Source of the DNA: Bacteroidota bacterium
GTDB lineage: Bacteria > Bacteroidota > Bacteroidia > Cytophagales > Cyclobacteriaceae
Assembly (NCBI GenBank): GCA_022567155.1
Contig: JADFHN010000040.1
Location: 1-35,756, forward strand
Reading direction: 5' to 3'
Length of the DNA stretch: 35,756 nucleotides
This document shows, in pieces, positions 1-6,971 of the stretch; position 1 is the stretch's first letter; every line of letters begins with the position of its first letter. The position numbers were made by a program, and so were the translations under genes. The notes under the pieces were generated by a model. That model searched no databases. It saw only the letters and a list, made by a program, of their open reading frames with translations, and was not told the origin of the DNA.

Positions 1-61
1 TTTCACAGTCACAACATCCAGCAAGCCAAATTACAAGTACTACAAATATTAAGTTTTTCAT
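1..61 (-). CDS. N-terminus of a lipoprotein (runs off the window)
   Basis: Reading leftward from the ATG at 61, the first 20 codons give Met-Lys-Asn, a hydrophobic core (LIFVVLVIW), then LAGC, a good lipobox with the lipidated Cys at residue 16. The rest lies outside the window, so the function cannot be told. It is transcribed divergently from the gene at 173. Confidence 0.55.
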   Translation of the reverse strand, partial: MKNLIFVVLVIWLAGCCDCE

Positions 62-109
62 AATAATTTAAAGTTAAGCAAAAACAGGGAGTATTACACC
101 CCGCGCGAC

Positions 110-117
110 TAACTTTG
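110..117 (+). promoter_or_regulatory. Possible -7 element for the 173-1765 gene pair
   Basis: TAACTTTG fits the Bacteroidetes -7 consensus TAnnTTTG and lies 55 bases before the start at 173. No clear TTG/TTTG is seen 17-23 bases upstream, so this is only a half-match. Confidence 0.3.
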
Positions 118-172
118 CGGTACAGGAATTGAACAAGCAGAATTTGTAAGTTAAAAGAATAACTACGGCACA

Positions 173-757
173 ATGAAAACCAAACAAATAGACCGTAGAG
201 AGGCCTTAAGAAAAACTCTGCTAATAATGGGCAGTACATTGTCTGCACCGACCATTATGGGAATTCTTGACGGTTGTTCTGTCTCGAACGAGACTGACTG
301 GACACCGGATTTTTTTGATAAAGATCAGGCCATCCTGATTACGGAGGTATCGGAAATAATAATTCCTGCGACGGACACACCTGGGACAAGAGACGTAGGT
401 GTACCTAAGTTTATTGAATCCATGATCAGGGATGTGTATAGCGAAGATGACCGCAACATGTTTATAGAAGGCCTGACAGCTTTTAACACACGTGCTGAAA
501 AATCGTACGGAAAAGTATTTACAGAACTTAATCCCGGGCAAAAGCCGGAATTTGTAAAAAAATTGAATGATGATGCAATAATCAATTCAGATAAACATGA
601 CAAAACACTGTTTATTTTGACGGTTAAGGAACTTACTGTTGGAGGATTATGCTCCTCCGAAGCAGGGACAAGCCAAGTACTGAAGTATGATAAAGTGCCT
701 GGTGCATATCACGGATGTATTCCTTATGAAGAAGCAGGCAAACAATGGGCAACTTAA
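173..757 (+). CDS. Gluconate 2-dehydrogenase subunit 3 family protein
   Basis: A 194-residue protein with an N-terminal export signal (RRE-A-LRKT, then a hydrophobic stretch ending near a Cys at about residue 35), resembling a Tat or lipoprotein signal. The body carries the family features: DFFDKDQ...ITEVSEIIIPATDTPGTRDVGVPKF near residues 46-85 and a Gly/Tyr-rich C-terminus (YDKVPGAYHGCIPY). In characterised systems the small subunit partners a periplasmic GMC-type flavin dehydrogenase and a cytochrome. Here no GMC gene is adjacent; the next gene, 9 bases downstream, is a TIM-barrel isomerase. The two are probably cotranscribed and act in periplasmic sugar oxidation, but the catalytic partner must be elsewhere. 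The family call is fairly firm; the substrate is unknown. Confidence 0.8.
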   Translation: MKTKQIDRREALRKTLLIMGSTLSAPTIMGILDGCSVSNETDWTPDFFDKDQAILITEVSEIIIPATDTPGTRDVGVPKFIESMIRDVYSEDDRNMFIEGLTAFNTRAEKSYGKVFTELNPGQKPEFVKKLNDDAIINSDKHDKTLFILTVKELTVGGLCSSEAGTSQVLKYDKVPGAYHGCIPYEEAGKQWAT

Positions 758-766
758 AACTATATT

Positions 767-1765
767 ATGAAAACGAATCAGATTAACAAGAAAACACAAA
801 CCAGGCGTAAATTTATCTACAAAGCAGGTGGATTAACCCTTGGTGTAGGCATGCTGGGTATGTACGGGTGCAGCGAATCCGGGAAAAAGGACGACGCTTC
901 ACAGGAGGAAACAACGGCTGAAGCTGCAAGTGCTTCAGAATTGTTCTTTAAAATATCCCTGGCCGAATGGTCACTCCATAAAGCGTTATTTGCCGATGAA
1001 ATGACTAACCTGGATTTTCCGGTGATGGCAAAAAAGGACTTCGGTATCGATGCCGTGGAGTATGTGAATATTTTTTTTAAAGACAAAGCTGAAGATGCCG
1101 CTTATCTCAGTCAACTTAACACCATATGTAGTGACAACGGTGTAAGCAACGTGCTGATTATGTGTGATGGCGAGGGTAATCTGGGCGATGCTGACGAGGC
1201 AAAACGAATCGAAGCGGTGGAGAATCACTATAAATGGGTTGAGGCAGCCAAAACACTAGGGTGCCACTCCATACGCGTAAATGCAAGAGGCACAGGTACA
1301 GCCGAAGAAGTGGCTGCTGCTGCAATTGACGGGCTGGGTCGTTTATCGGAATTTGCAAAAGATTTTGATATCAATGTAATTGTTGAAAATCATGGAGGCG
1401 TATCGTCAGACGGAAAATGGTTGAGCAATGTGATCAGTTTGGTAGGGATGGCCAATTGTGGTACGCTGCCTGATTTTGGAAATTTCTGCATCGAATCAGG
1501 CGAAGACGGATGTATAAAGGAATATGACCGCTACCTGGGTGTGAAGGAATTGATGCCTTTCGCCAAGGGGGTGAGTGCAAAAAGTCATGATTTTGACGAA
1601 AATGGGAACGAGACTCATACCGATTATACAAAAATGCTGAAAATCGTAAAAGAAGCCGGATACCGCGGCCATATTGGAATTGAGTATGAAGGCGCTGAAG
1701 ATCCGGAAAATGTGGGCATCATGAAAACCAAAGCACTGCTTGAAAAAGTAGGTGCAATGGTATAA
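767..1765 (+). CDS. Secreted sugar phosphate isomerase/epimerase-like TIM-barrel protein
   Basis: A 332-residue protein of the xylose-isomerase-like TIM barrel superfamily. The N-terminus has a Tat-like TRRKF motif (residues 12-16), a hydrophobic stretch and a Cys at about 35, then a low-complexity Ser/Glu/Ala linker to about residue 58, so it is probably exported and membrane anchored. Likely metal ligands are in place: E207 (VENHG), D236 (LPDFGNF), H274 (SAKSHDF) and E306 (GIEYEG). It lies 9 bases after the subunit-3-like gene. Such exported epimerase-like proteins in Bacteroidetes often sit with GMC oxidoreductases and are thought to act on oxidised sugars; the exact reaction is not deducible here. 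Confidence 0.8.
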   Translation: MKTNQINKKTQTRRKFIYKAGGLTLGVGMLGMYGCSESGKKDDASQEETTAEAASASELFFKISLAEWSLHKALFADEMTNLDFPVMAKKDFGIDAVEYVNIFFKDKAEDAAYLSQLNTICSDNGVSNVLIMCDGEGNLGDADEAKRIEAVENHYKWVEAAKTLGCHSIRVNARGTGTAEEVAAAAIDGLGRLSEFAKDFDINVIVENHGGVSSDGKWLSNVISLVGMANCGTLPDFGNFCIESGEDGCIKEYDRYLGVKELMPFAKGVSAKSHDFDENGNETHTDYTKMLKIVKEAGYRGHIGIEYEGAEDPENVGIMKTKALLEKVGAMV

Positions 1766-1840
1766 GCGATTGCCGGCATAAAGAAGTATTTTATCGTTTA
1801 CCGAAATTTTTAGTACTAAATAGGAAAAAAATATTCCTGA

Positions 1841-1875
1841 TTGAGATTATTTTATGGTATAAATAGGTAAATTTG
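1841..1875 (+). promoter_or_regulatory. Possible promoter of the toxin-antitoxin pair
   Basis: TTG at 1841-1843 and TAAATTTG at 1868-1875 match the Bacteroidetes -33/-7 pattern, with a slightly long 24-base spacer. An AGGAA...TTCCT inverted repeat lies just upstream (about 1822-1838) and could be an operator for autoregulation, which is usual for toxin-antitoxin operons. Confidence 0.35.
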
Positions 1876-1903
1876 TATTGATTGGTAAAAATAAAGTCTC
1901 AAT

Positions 1904-2407
1904 ATGGAAAAATTTACCTTTAAGCCCTATGAAGAGTTCGGTGATTCGTTACACTTTGAAGAGCCTGCTGTAGCCTATATCGCCGGCACGTCAGGTATAT
2001 CCCTTCAGCATTTTTTTGAAAAGTACGTTCAAATGGTTAAATCTACGGCCATGGAGCTCAGGGATTTGGCGGTTGTTGGCAGCTTTTTGGAGTTGCTCCA
2101 AAAAGCTACACAGATTAAAGCAGAGATAATGGCTGACATTATCGGTGTTTCAAAATCAAAGTATTACAGGCTCCTGAAGGCAGAAACACTTGATAGCAAT
2201 GCTATTGATGCACTGGCCAGTTTTACAAAGCTATGGCATTATGGATTGTTGGTGTTTGATAAGGATCTGATAAGTTTCAAAGCATGGCTAAACACACGGA
2301 ATGAGAATATGGGCGGTATTATGCCCCTGCAACTATTACAAAGTGAAAACGGTCGAAGGGAGGTGGAAAAGGCACTTGACCGCATCGAATACAGCGTGTA
2401 CGGTTAA
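1904..2407 (+). CDS. Xre/MbcA/ParS-type antitoxin (DUF2384)
   Basis: A 167-residue protein whose middle (about residues 55-100) reads as a helix-turn-helix (AEIMADIIGVSKSKYYRLLKA). Its C-terminal third resembles the DUF2384 toxin-binding region (FTKLWHYGLLVFDK, FKAWLNTRNENMGG, then PLQLL and a YG ending). These proteins bind and neutralise RES-domain toxins and repress their own promoter. The TAA stop overlaps the ATG of the next gene by one base (TAATG), so translation is coupled. The identity rests on both the motif and the partner gene. Confidence 0.87.
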   Translation: MEKFTFKPYEEFGDSLHFEEPAVAYIAGTSGISLQHFFEKYVQMVKSTAMELRDLAVVGSFLELLQKATQIKAEIMADIIGVSKSKYYRLLKAETLDSNAIDALASFTKLWHYGLLVFDKDLISFKAWLNTRNENMGGIMPLQLLQSENGRREVEKALDRIEYSVYG

Positions 2408-2871
2408 TGGAGCTCTATCATATCGAGAAGGCAAAGCATAAGGATATGTGGCCGCCTAAAGGAACCTTGTTCACTGAAGGAAGATGGAACAGAAGAGGCC
2501 AGTGGACCATTTATACTTCTACGAGTATTGCACTGGCTAAGTTAGAGACTATTGCCAACGATAATAATTTGCCGATAAAACGTGTTGTAATGACCCTATC
2601 GGTATCTGCTGACGCGCTTGTAACTGAAGTAGATAAAAGAAAGTTGCCGGATAACTGGAATAGAAAACCCTATCCTCAGGAGCTGGCTGCTTTTACACAC
2701 GAATTTCTGGATGCGAAAATATATCTGATGCTAAAAGTCCCTTCGGTGCAATCATTCAGGGAATATAATTATCTGATCAATGTGGAGCATCCCGGATTTA
2801 ATAAGTGGGTGAAATTGACAGACACTTCACCGGAATATTTTAATTTCCGCCTGAAAAGATGGTATAGATAA
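2407..2871 (+). CDS. RES-domain toxin (NAD+ phosphorylase/hydrolase family)
   Basis: A 154-residue protein of typical RES length. The N-terminal part has the hallmark Gly/Arg region (GRWNRRGQWTIYTSTSIALAKLET), followed by conserved Glu and Pro positions, and near the C-terminus NYLINVEHPGFNKW. RES toxins (for example MbcT of Mycobacterium and Res of Photorhabdus) degrade NAD+ and stop growth unless bound by the Xre/DUF2384 antitoxin. It starts on the antitoxin's stop codon. No truncation is visible, so the pair looks intact. Confidence 0.87.
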   Translation: MELYHIEKAKHKDMWPPKGTLFTEGRWNRRGQWTIYTSTSIALAKLETIANDNNLPIKRVVMTLSVSADALVTEVDKRKLPDNWNRKPYPQELAAFTHEFLDAKIYLMLKVPSVQSFREYNYLINVEHPGFNKWVKLTDTSPEYFNFRLKRWYR

Positions 2872-3068
2872 GGATGATCGGGAAGAAAAAAGACTTTTTA
2901 GCCGGATACAAGCCACCATAAAAGGTTACTTCAAATGATTAGTTGAACGGTTTTGGCCAGAAGAGGATGTGGAGAGAGTAATAAAAACAATCAGAAAAGT
3001 GTTTTACCGCAGAAGATCGCAAAGGTTAATTCGCAACGGTCGCCAGGTTTTTGCATTCTCAGCACTTC

Positions 3069-3101
3069 CCTGCCAGCCCTGATCACCGGGCATGCGGCAG
3101 G
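3069..3101. repeat. GC-rich hairpin between convergent genes
   Basis: CCTGCC (3069-3074) pairs with GGCAGG (3096-3101) and, inside it, GCCC (3076-3079) with GGGC (3088-3091). It lies in the 263-base gap between the RES gene and the minus-strand lipoprotein. It has no T tract and resembles the dispersed palindromes common in Bacteroidetes intergenic DNA. The rest of the gap (2872-3134) holds no convincing gene. Confidence 0.5.
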
Positions 3102-3134
3102 CGGGTTTGCATCCTTAGCGGTTAGAAAGAGACA

Positions 3135-3662
3135 TTAGATCTGCTCAAGAATTCCTTTAAAAAATCCGGTCAGGGTTTTGCCATTAGTGGTTGTGCAGTC
3201 GATAACAAACTCGAATGTGGAATCCGTTTTTGTTACTTTAACAGTGCCTCCGCTTATATCAACCAGTGTTCCAGTTTCATTCACCACATCAAAATTGATA
3301 ATGAAAAAACCATCGTCGAAGGTATTGGCATTTCCTGTTTCATTGGAATCGAATGTATAGGTGCCGGTAGCCAATTCGGATGATACAGCGGAAAACATCT
3401 CGAAGAAGATCATGTTGCCGGTGCCGCTGAATTGGTTATTGTCGAACGAAAGACCAGATGAATAAAGATAAACATCGAAGTTAAAGCCAGTGGCGCCGGG
3501 ATCAAGTTTACCAATAAACCGGAAAAACCCATCGTCCAGGCTATATTCCGCATCGTTATACAATATGTGATTTTTCTGGACTACTTCTTCCTCGTCTTTG
3601 TTGCATGCTTGAAAAAGTAATGGAATAATCAGTAATGTTAAAAGTAATCTAATTCTGTTCAT
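3135..3662 (-). CDS. Hypothetical lipoprotein
   Basis: A 175-residue protein with a clear lipoprotein signal: MNRIRLLLTLLIIPL followed by lipobox LFQAC (Cys at residue 20) and an acidic KDEEE linker. The mature part is rich in Phe, Gly, Asp and Thr and looks like an all-beta fold, with alternating hydrophobics and GTYTFDS near residues 95-105. No family is recognised. It is probably outer-membrane attached and monocistronic; its start sits directly after an A/T-rich region with no clear promoter. Confidence 0.7.
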   Translation of the reverse strand: MNRIRLLLTLLIIPLLFQACNKDEEEVVQKNHILYNDAEYSLDDGFFRFIGKLDPGATGFNFDVYLYSSGLSFDNNQFSGTGNMIFFEMFSAVSSELATGTYTFDSNETGNANTFDDGFFIINFDVVNETGTLVDISGGTVKVTKTDSTFEFVIDCTTTNGKTLTGFFKGILEQI

Positions 3663-3800
3663 ATTTCATTTTTTCCTAAATATACGGGAAAAGGGTTATT
3701 CCGGACGAAAAATCCGGGAGAATAAATGTTTATGAATAGAAATAAGCAGTTTTATTGCCTACAGCCTGGATGTTAGCAATCGAAAAAATGTCGTGTAGGA

Positions 3801-3868
3801 TTATTTGCGTTCGGGTAGTCTCACACCCGGTCAGCAATGTTATAAAGGTGGACATTCGGCGCAAATAA
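3801..3868. repeat. Inverted repeat in a 458-base gene-poor gap
   Basis: TTATTTGCG (3801-3809) and CGCAAATAA (3860-3868) are a perfect 9-bp inverted repeat. An inner hairpin CGGGT/ACCCG (3812-3816 and 3825-3829) lies between them. No ORF explains it. It could be a remnant of an inserted element or a structured RNA. Confidence 0.4.
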
Positions 3869-3938
3869 CATTGATTACCCTAATTATAATTGTTTCCGTT
3901 TGAAAAATACTTAAAATATCCTACGTGCGCAGGCAAAA

Positions 3939-4091
3939 ATGGAAAAAACAATAAAAATGCCTATGAACGTAGGCATAAGGTCTTCCAGGATCATTTGTGA
4001 TTCGCATCGGGTTTTCCAGGCTAATCCTTCTCAGGACAGTCCAAACTTTAGAGCCGACGAAGATATCCTTTCAGGACGTGTCGCCATTTGA
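3939..4091 (+). CDS. Possible 50-residue ORF opposite the tRNA-Met trailer
   Basis: An ATG-to-TGA frame of 50 codons with a balanced amino-acid make-up (starting MEKTIKMPMN and ending LSGRVAI). It has no recognisable domain, promoter or ribosome site, and lies entirely opposite the sequence between tRNA-Met and its terminator. Two short related stretches, each with TCAGGAC (about 4022-4036 and 4066-4078), fall within it. It may be chance; conservation would decide. Confidence 0.22.
   Translation: MEKTIKMPMNVGIRSSRIICDSHRVFQANPSQDSPNFRADEDILSGRVAI
3942..3976 (-). terminator. Intrinsic terminator of the tRNA-Met transcript
   Basis: On the minus strand ATGCCTA (3976-3970) pairs with TAGGCAT (3963-3957) around a 6-base loop, followed by TTTTATTGTTTTTT. 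This would end a transcript reading out of the tRNA-Met gene, leaving a trailer of about 145 bases. Confidence 0.65.
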
Positions 4092-4121
4092 AATATTCCA
4101 GGCTTCTCCGAGGGCATCATG

Positions 4122-4195
4122 TAGCGTGGGGGAGATTTGAACCCCCGACCTCCGGGTTATGAATCCGACGCTCTAACCAACTGAGCTACCACGCC
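4122..4195 (-). tRNA. tRNA-Met (CAU anticodon)
   Basis: A full 74-base cloverleaf on the minus strand: acceptor GGCGTGG/CCACGCT with a G1-U72 wobble, D arm GCTC...GAGC, anticodon loop TTCATAA giving CAU, T arm with GGGGG/CTCCC and loop TTCAAAT, and discriminator A. The D loop and acceptor fit an elongator tRNA-Met. An Ile2 tRNA (lysidine-modified CAU) cannot be fully excluded. CCA is not encoded. Confidence 0.92.
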
Positions 4196-4328
4196 ATTGA
4201 TGTTTGTGTCTTAAAAATGGAGTGCAAATTTACAATGATTGAATTCTAATTTCAATACCATTCTTCTTTTTACTTTATTACACTATCTTTTGCGTTTATG
4301 AAAAAAAAACATAATTTAACATCCTGAC

Positions 4329-4733
4329 ATGATGGTTATGCCAAAGAGTAATTATCAAGTAGAATTTGAAATAAATGCCTCACGCAAAATGTTGTATCCG
4401 TATATCTATACGGCCAGCGGGCTTTCGCTTTGGATTGCTGATGACGTGACGGTCAATGAAGATAAAGTTTTCAATTTTATCTGGGACAATGAAGATCATA
4501 AAGCCCGCATGGTTTCACACCGGGTAAACCACTTTGTGAAATTTGAATATCTGCCCGAAACGGATGAAGATGAAGACGATCCGGCCTATTTTGAATTACG
4601 TATTGAAATTAACGAGCTTACTCAAACTGTATTTCTGCATATTACGGATTACATCGATTTTGATGATGAAGAGGAATGGTATGATCTTTGGGATGGAATG
4701 ATGCACAACCTTAAAGAAATTGTTGGCGGTTGA
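4329..4733 (+). CDS. START-like domain protein
   Basis: A 134-residue, acidic cytoplasmic protein. It matches the small Bacteroidetes START/SRPBCC-like family: an opening KSNYQVEFEINASRKMLYPY, then TASGLSLWIADDV, an FNFIWD strand, FVKFEYLPE, and an amphipathic C-terminal helix (YDLWDGMMHNLKEIVG). The fold makes a hydrophobic pocket; the ligand is unknown. There are three near-adjacent ATGs (4329, 4332, 4338); 4338 (MPKS...) fits relatives at least as well as 4329. The permease gene follows 65 bases downstream in the same direction. Confidence 0.75.
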   Translation: MMVMPKSNYQVEFEINASRKMLYPYIYTASGLSLWIADDVTVNEDKVFNFIWDNEDHKARMVSHRVNHFVKFEYLPETDEDEDDPAYFELRIEINELTQTVFLHITDYIDFDDEEEWYDLWDGMMHNLKEIVGG

Positions 4734-4798
4734 TCCGGACGTTGTTAAATTTGTCAATCCGACATATTTTTTCAGCATACTTTTTGTGAACGGGATTA

Positions 4799-6475
4799 GT
4801 GGTGATTTTAAAACGTATAGATAAGCTTGTTCTGGGCGCTTTTATCGGCCCGTTTATTCTCACATTTGTGGTGGTAGTATTTATATTGCTGATCACGCAG
4901 ATGCTGCGCTATCTTGATGAAATATTTGGTAAAGACATTGGCATTGATGTACTTGGCCAGTTTATTTTACACTTCAGTGTTTTTCAGACCCCGGTAGCCA
5001 TGCCGCTTGCTGTAATGCTGGCATCATTGATTGCTTTCGGTAATCTGGGAGAACATTCTGAGATCACCGCTATTAAAAGTGCGGGCATTTCTTTGACAAG
5101 AGTGTTGCTCCCGATTTTTATTTTTGTACTTTTCATTTCCTGTGTGGCATTTTATTCCAACAGCTACCTGGTGCCTAAATCGGCGCTAAAGGCGTATAGC
5201 CTTTTGTATGATATCCGGCAGAAAAAGCCGACCCTTGATATAAGAGAAGGCCTTTTTTATGAAGGACTTGATAATTTCCGGATTAAAGTGGACTATAAAT
5301 ATCCGGATGGCCAAACCCTGAAAGGAGTTATCATTTATGACCATTCAAAAGGCCTGGGAAACACGGATGTAATTTTAGCAGACAGTGGTAAAATGTACAC
5401 AATATTAAATGACCGCTATCTGAAACTCGAGCTCTATAATGGCAACTATTATTCGGAAGAAGCAACTATCTCCCAACTTAACCGAAGGATAAAAGTCCGA
5501 CCTTTTAACAGGACAAAATTTGATAAATCAGAAATTGTATTTGACCTGTCGATTTTTGATCTAAAACGAACCAAAGAAGAATTGTTTTCTACCGACCGGT
5601 TCATGCGCAACTTTAATCAGATCCGCATGGACATTGATTCTATGCAAAAAGACATCTATGAAATAAAATTGTCATATTTCAGTTCAGCGCAACATTATTT
5701 TACTTATTATAAGAGTGTAATTGCCGTAAACGTTCCTGCTGAAGTCACTGCTTTTGGCATTATCAGGGATTCTATTTTGCAGGCTACACAAGATACCTCC
5801 TTTGCAAACACCGGAGTGATGCGCAAAGTGAACCGCTATATCGAAAACCGTGAGATCAGGAAATTAGCCCGGTCGCCAACATTATTAAGCAGATTACCTA
5901 AGACAAAAATAGCCAGCGAAAAAGTAATTTCAACCTATCAAAATCTTACCAAAGATGACCGCCGCGCTATAAGGGAGCAAGTGGATACGTATTTTGATGA
6001 ACATAAAGATTGGGATAAGGTATATAGAACTGCCCTGGGGCTTGTAAGGCAAATGAAGAGCAAGTCTTCGGTTTCAAAAAACCGTCTTGCACACCTTGTC
6101 AGGGAAAGAAAGATATTTGTGATTCAATACCAAAAAATTTCTGCCAATGCTGTGGCGTGTGTCCTTATGTTTCTAATAGGCGCTCCATTAGGAACGATCA
6201 TTAAAAAGGGTGGGCTGGGCATTCCGGTATTTGTATCCATCATTTTCTTTATCATGTATTATGTAATAAGTATGGCTGCCGAAAAGCAGTCAAGGCAAAC
6301 TATGATGGACCCGGTGCTGGCCGGATGGCTGGCAAACATAGTACTGTTGCCGATCGGACTATTCTCGTTGAAGCAGGCCAGAAAAGATGCGCGTATTCTT
6401 GAACTGGATTACTACCTGGTGCTGTTTGATAATATCAAATCCTGGTTTCGGTCCGTTGTCGGCAGGGGCAAATAA
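4799..6475 (+). CDS. LptF/LptG family permease (YjgP/YjgQ)
   Basis: A 558-residue inner-membrane protein. There is one transmembrane segment near residues 14-37 (GPFILTFVVVVFILLI), two more around 60-85 and 100-125, a long periplasmic beta-rich domain (about 135-440), and three C-terminal membrane segments (about 452-525) including the family's VACVLMFLIGAPLGTIIKKGG stretch. LptF/G form the membrane part of the LptB2FG ABC transporter that extracts lipopolysaccharide from the inner membrane. The protein is longer than the E. coli ones (about 360), as is usual in Bacteroidetes because of an enlarged periplasmic part. Translation starts at GTG 4799 or the adjacent GTG 4802; there is no ATG nearby. 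Confidence 0.9.
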   Translation: MVILKRIDKLVLGAFIGPFILTFVVVVFILLITQMLRYLDEIFGKDIGIDVLGQFILHFSVFQTPVAMPLAVMLASLIAFGNLGEHSEITAIKSAGISLTRVLLPIFIFVLFISCVAFYSNSYLVPKSALKAYSLLYDIRQKKPTLDIREGLFYEGLDNFRIKVDYKYPDGQTLKGVIIYDHSKGLGNTDVILADSGKMYTILNDRYLKLELYNGNYYSEEATISQLNRRIKVRPFNRTKFDKSEIVFDLSIFDLKRTKEELFSTDRFMRNFNQIRMDIDSMQKDIYEIKLSYFSSAQHYFTYYKSVIAVNVPAEVTAFGIIRDSILQATQDTSFANTGVMRKVNRYIENREIRKLARSPTLLSRLPKTKIASEKVISTYQNLTKDDRRAIREQVDTYFDEHKDWDKVYRTALGLVRQMKSKSSVSKNRLAHLVRERKIFVIQYQKISANAVACVLMFLIGAPLGTIIKKGGLGIPVFVSIIFFIMYYVISMAAEKQSRQTMMDPVLAGWLANIVLLPIGLFSLKQARKDARILELDYYLVLFDNIKSWFRSVVGRGK

Positions 6476-6486
6476 ATATTAATTGC

Positions 6487-6517
6487 TTGTTAATCGTTTG
6501 TGTAGTAGCTACCTTTG
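6487..6517 (+). promoter_or_regulatory. Promoter of rpsO
   Basis: TTG at 6487-6489 and TACCTTTG at 6510-6517 are separated by 20 bases, matching the Bacteroidetes TTG-N(17-23)-TAnnTTTG promoter. It is 60 bases upstream of the rpsO start. Confidence 0.6.
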
Positions 6518-6577
6518 CAGTTGCTTTTTAAAAACGGAATTATTTAAACGAAAATTATCAGTAACCTTTAGCTAAGC

Positions 6578-6853
6578 ATGTATTTATCAAAAGAAAAAAA
6601 GCAGGATATTTTTGAGAATCATGGCCGGTTAAAGTCAAAAACGGATACAGGTTCGCCTGAATCCCAGATTGCACTTTATACTTACCGCATCAATCACCTG
6701 ACCGATCATTTAAAGAATAACAAGAAAGACTACTCAACCCGGCAGGGGTTGTTAAAACTGGTAGGCAGGCGTCGGCGTCTTTTAGATTATCTTTACAGGA
6801 ATGATATTGAAAGGTACAGGTCGATCATTAAGGATTTAGGAATTAGAAAGTAA
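6578..6853 (+). CDS. rpsO: 30S ribosomal protein S15
   Basis: A 91-residue basic protein, close to the usual 88-89. The S15 signature is present: [23 protein letters not shown] around residues 23-45 and the [16 protein letters not shown] helix at about 60-75. S15 binds the central domain of 16S rRNA early in small-subunit assembly. It is followed by pnp, the widely conserved rpsO-pnp order. A hairpin lies in the 118-base gap, where RNase III processing occurs in enterobacteria. Confidence 0.98.
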   Translation: MYLSKEKKQDIFENHGRLKSKTDTGSPESQIALYTYRINHLTDHLKNNKKDYSTRQGLLKLVGRRRRLLDYLYRNDIERYRSIIKDLGIRK

Positions 6854-6881
6854 AGAGTCTCAGGGAATCCGGATCAGGATT

Positions 6882-6908
6882 AACTGTTTAGCTTCTCAGG
6901 AGACAGTT
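6882..6908 (+). other. Hairpin in the rpsO-pnp spacer
   Basis: AACTGT (6882-6887) pairs with ACAGTT (6903-6908). A second weak pairing, GCCC (6913-6916) with GGGC (6935-6938), follows. It has no T tract, so it is more likely a processing or autoregulatory structure of the pnp leader than a terminator. The function is inferred by analogy with E. coli. Confidence 0.35.
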
Positions 6909-6971
6909 ACTAGCCCGATTTATTTCGAAAAAGGGCCTTCTCCATTTTGTGAATTAAGAATTAATACAATT

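Noticed and set aside
2953-3138. 61-codon frame between the RES gene and the lipoprotein
   Set aside because: It crosses the GC-rich hairpin, has no domain and ends inside the neighbouring gene.
3939-4121. tmRNA, RNase P RNA or SRP RNA in the gap near tRNA-Met
   Set aside because: None of their conserved core sequences were found on either strand.
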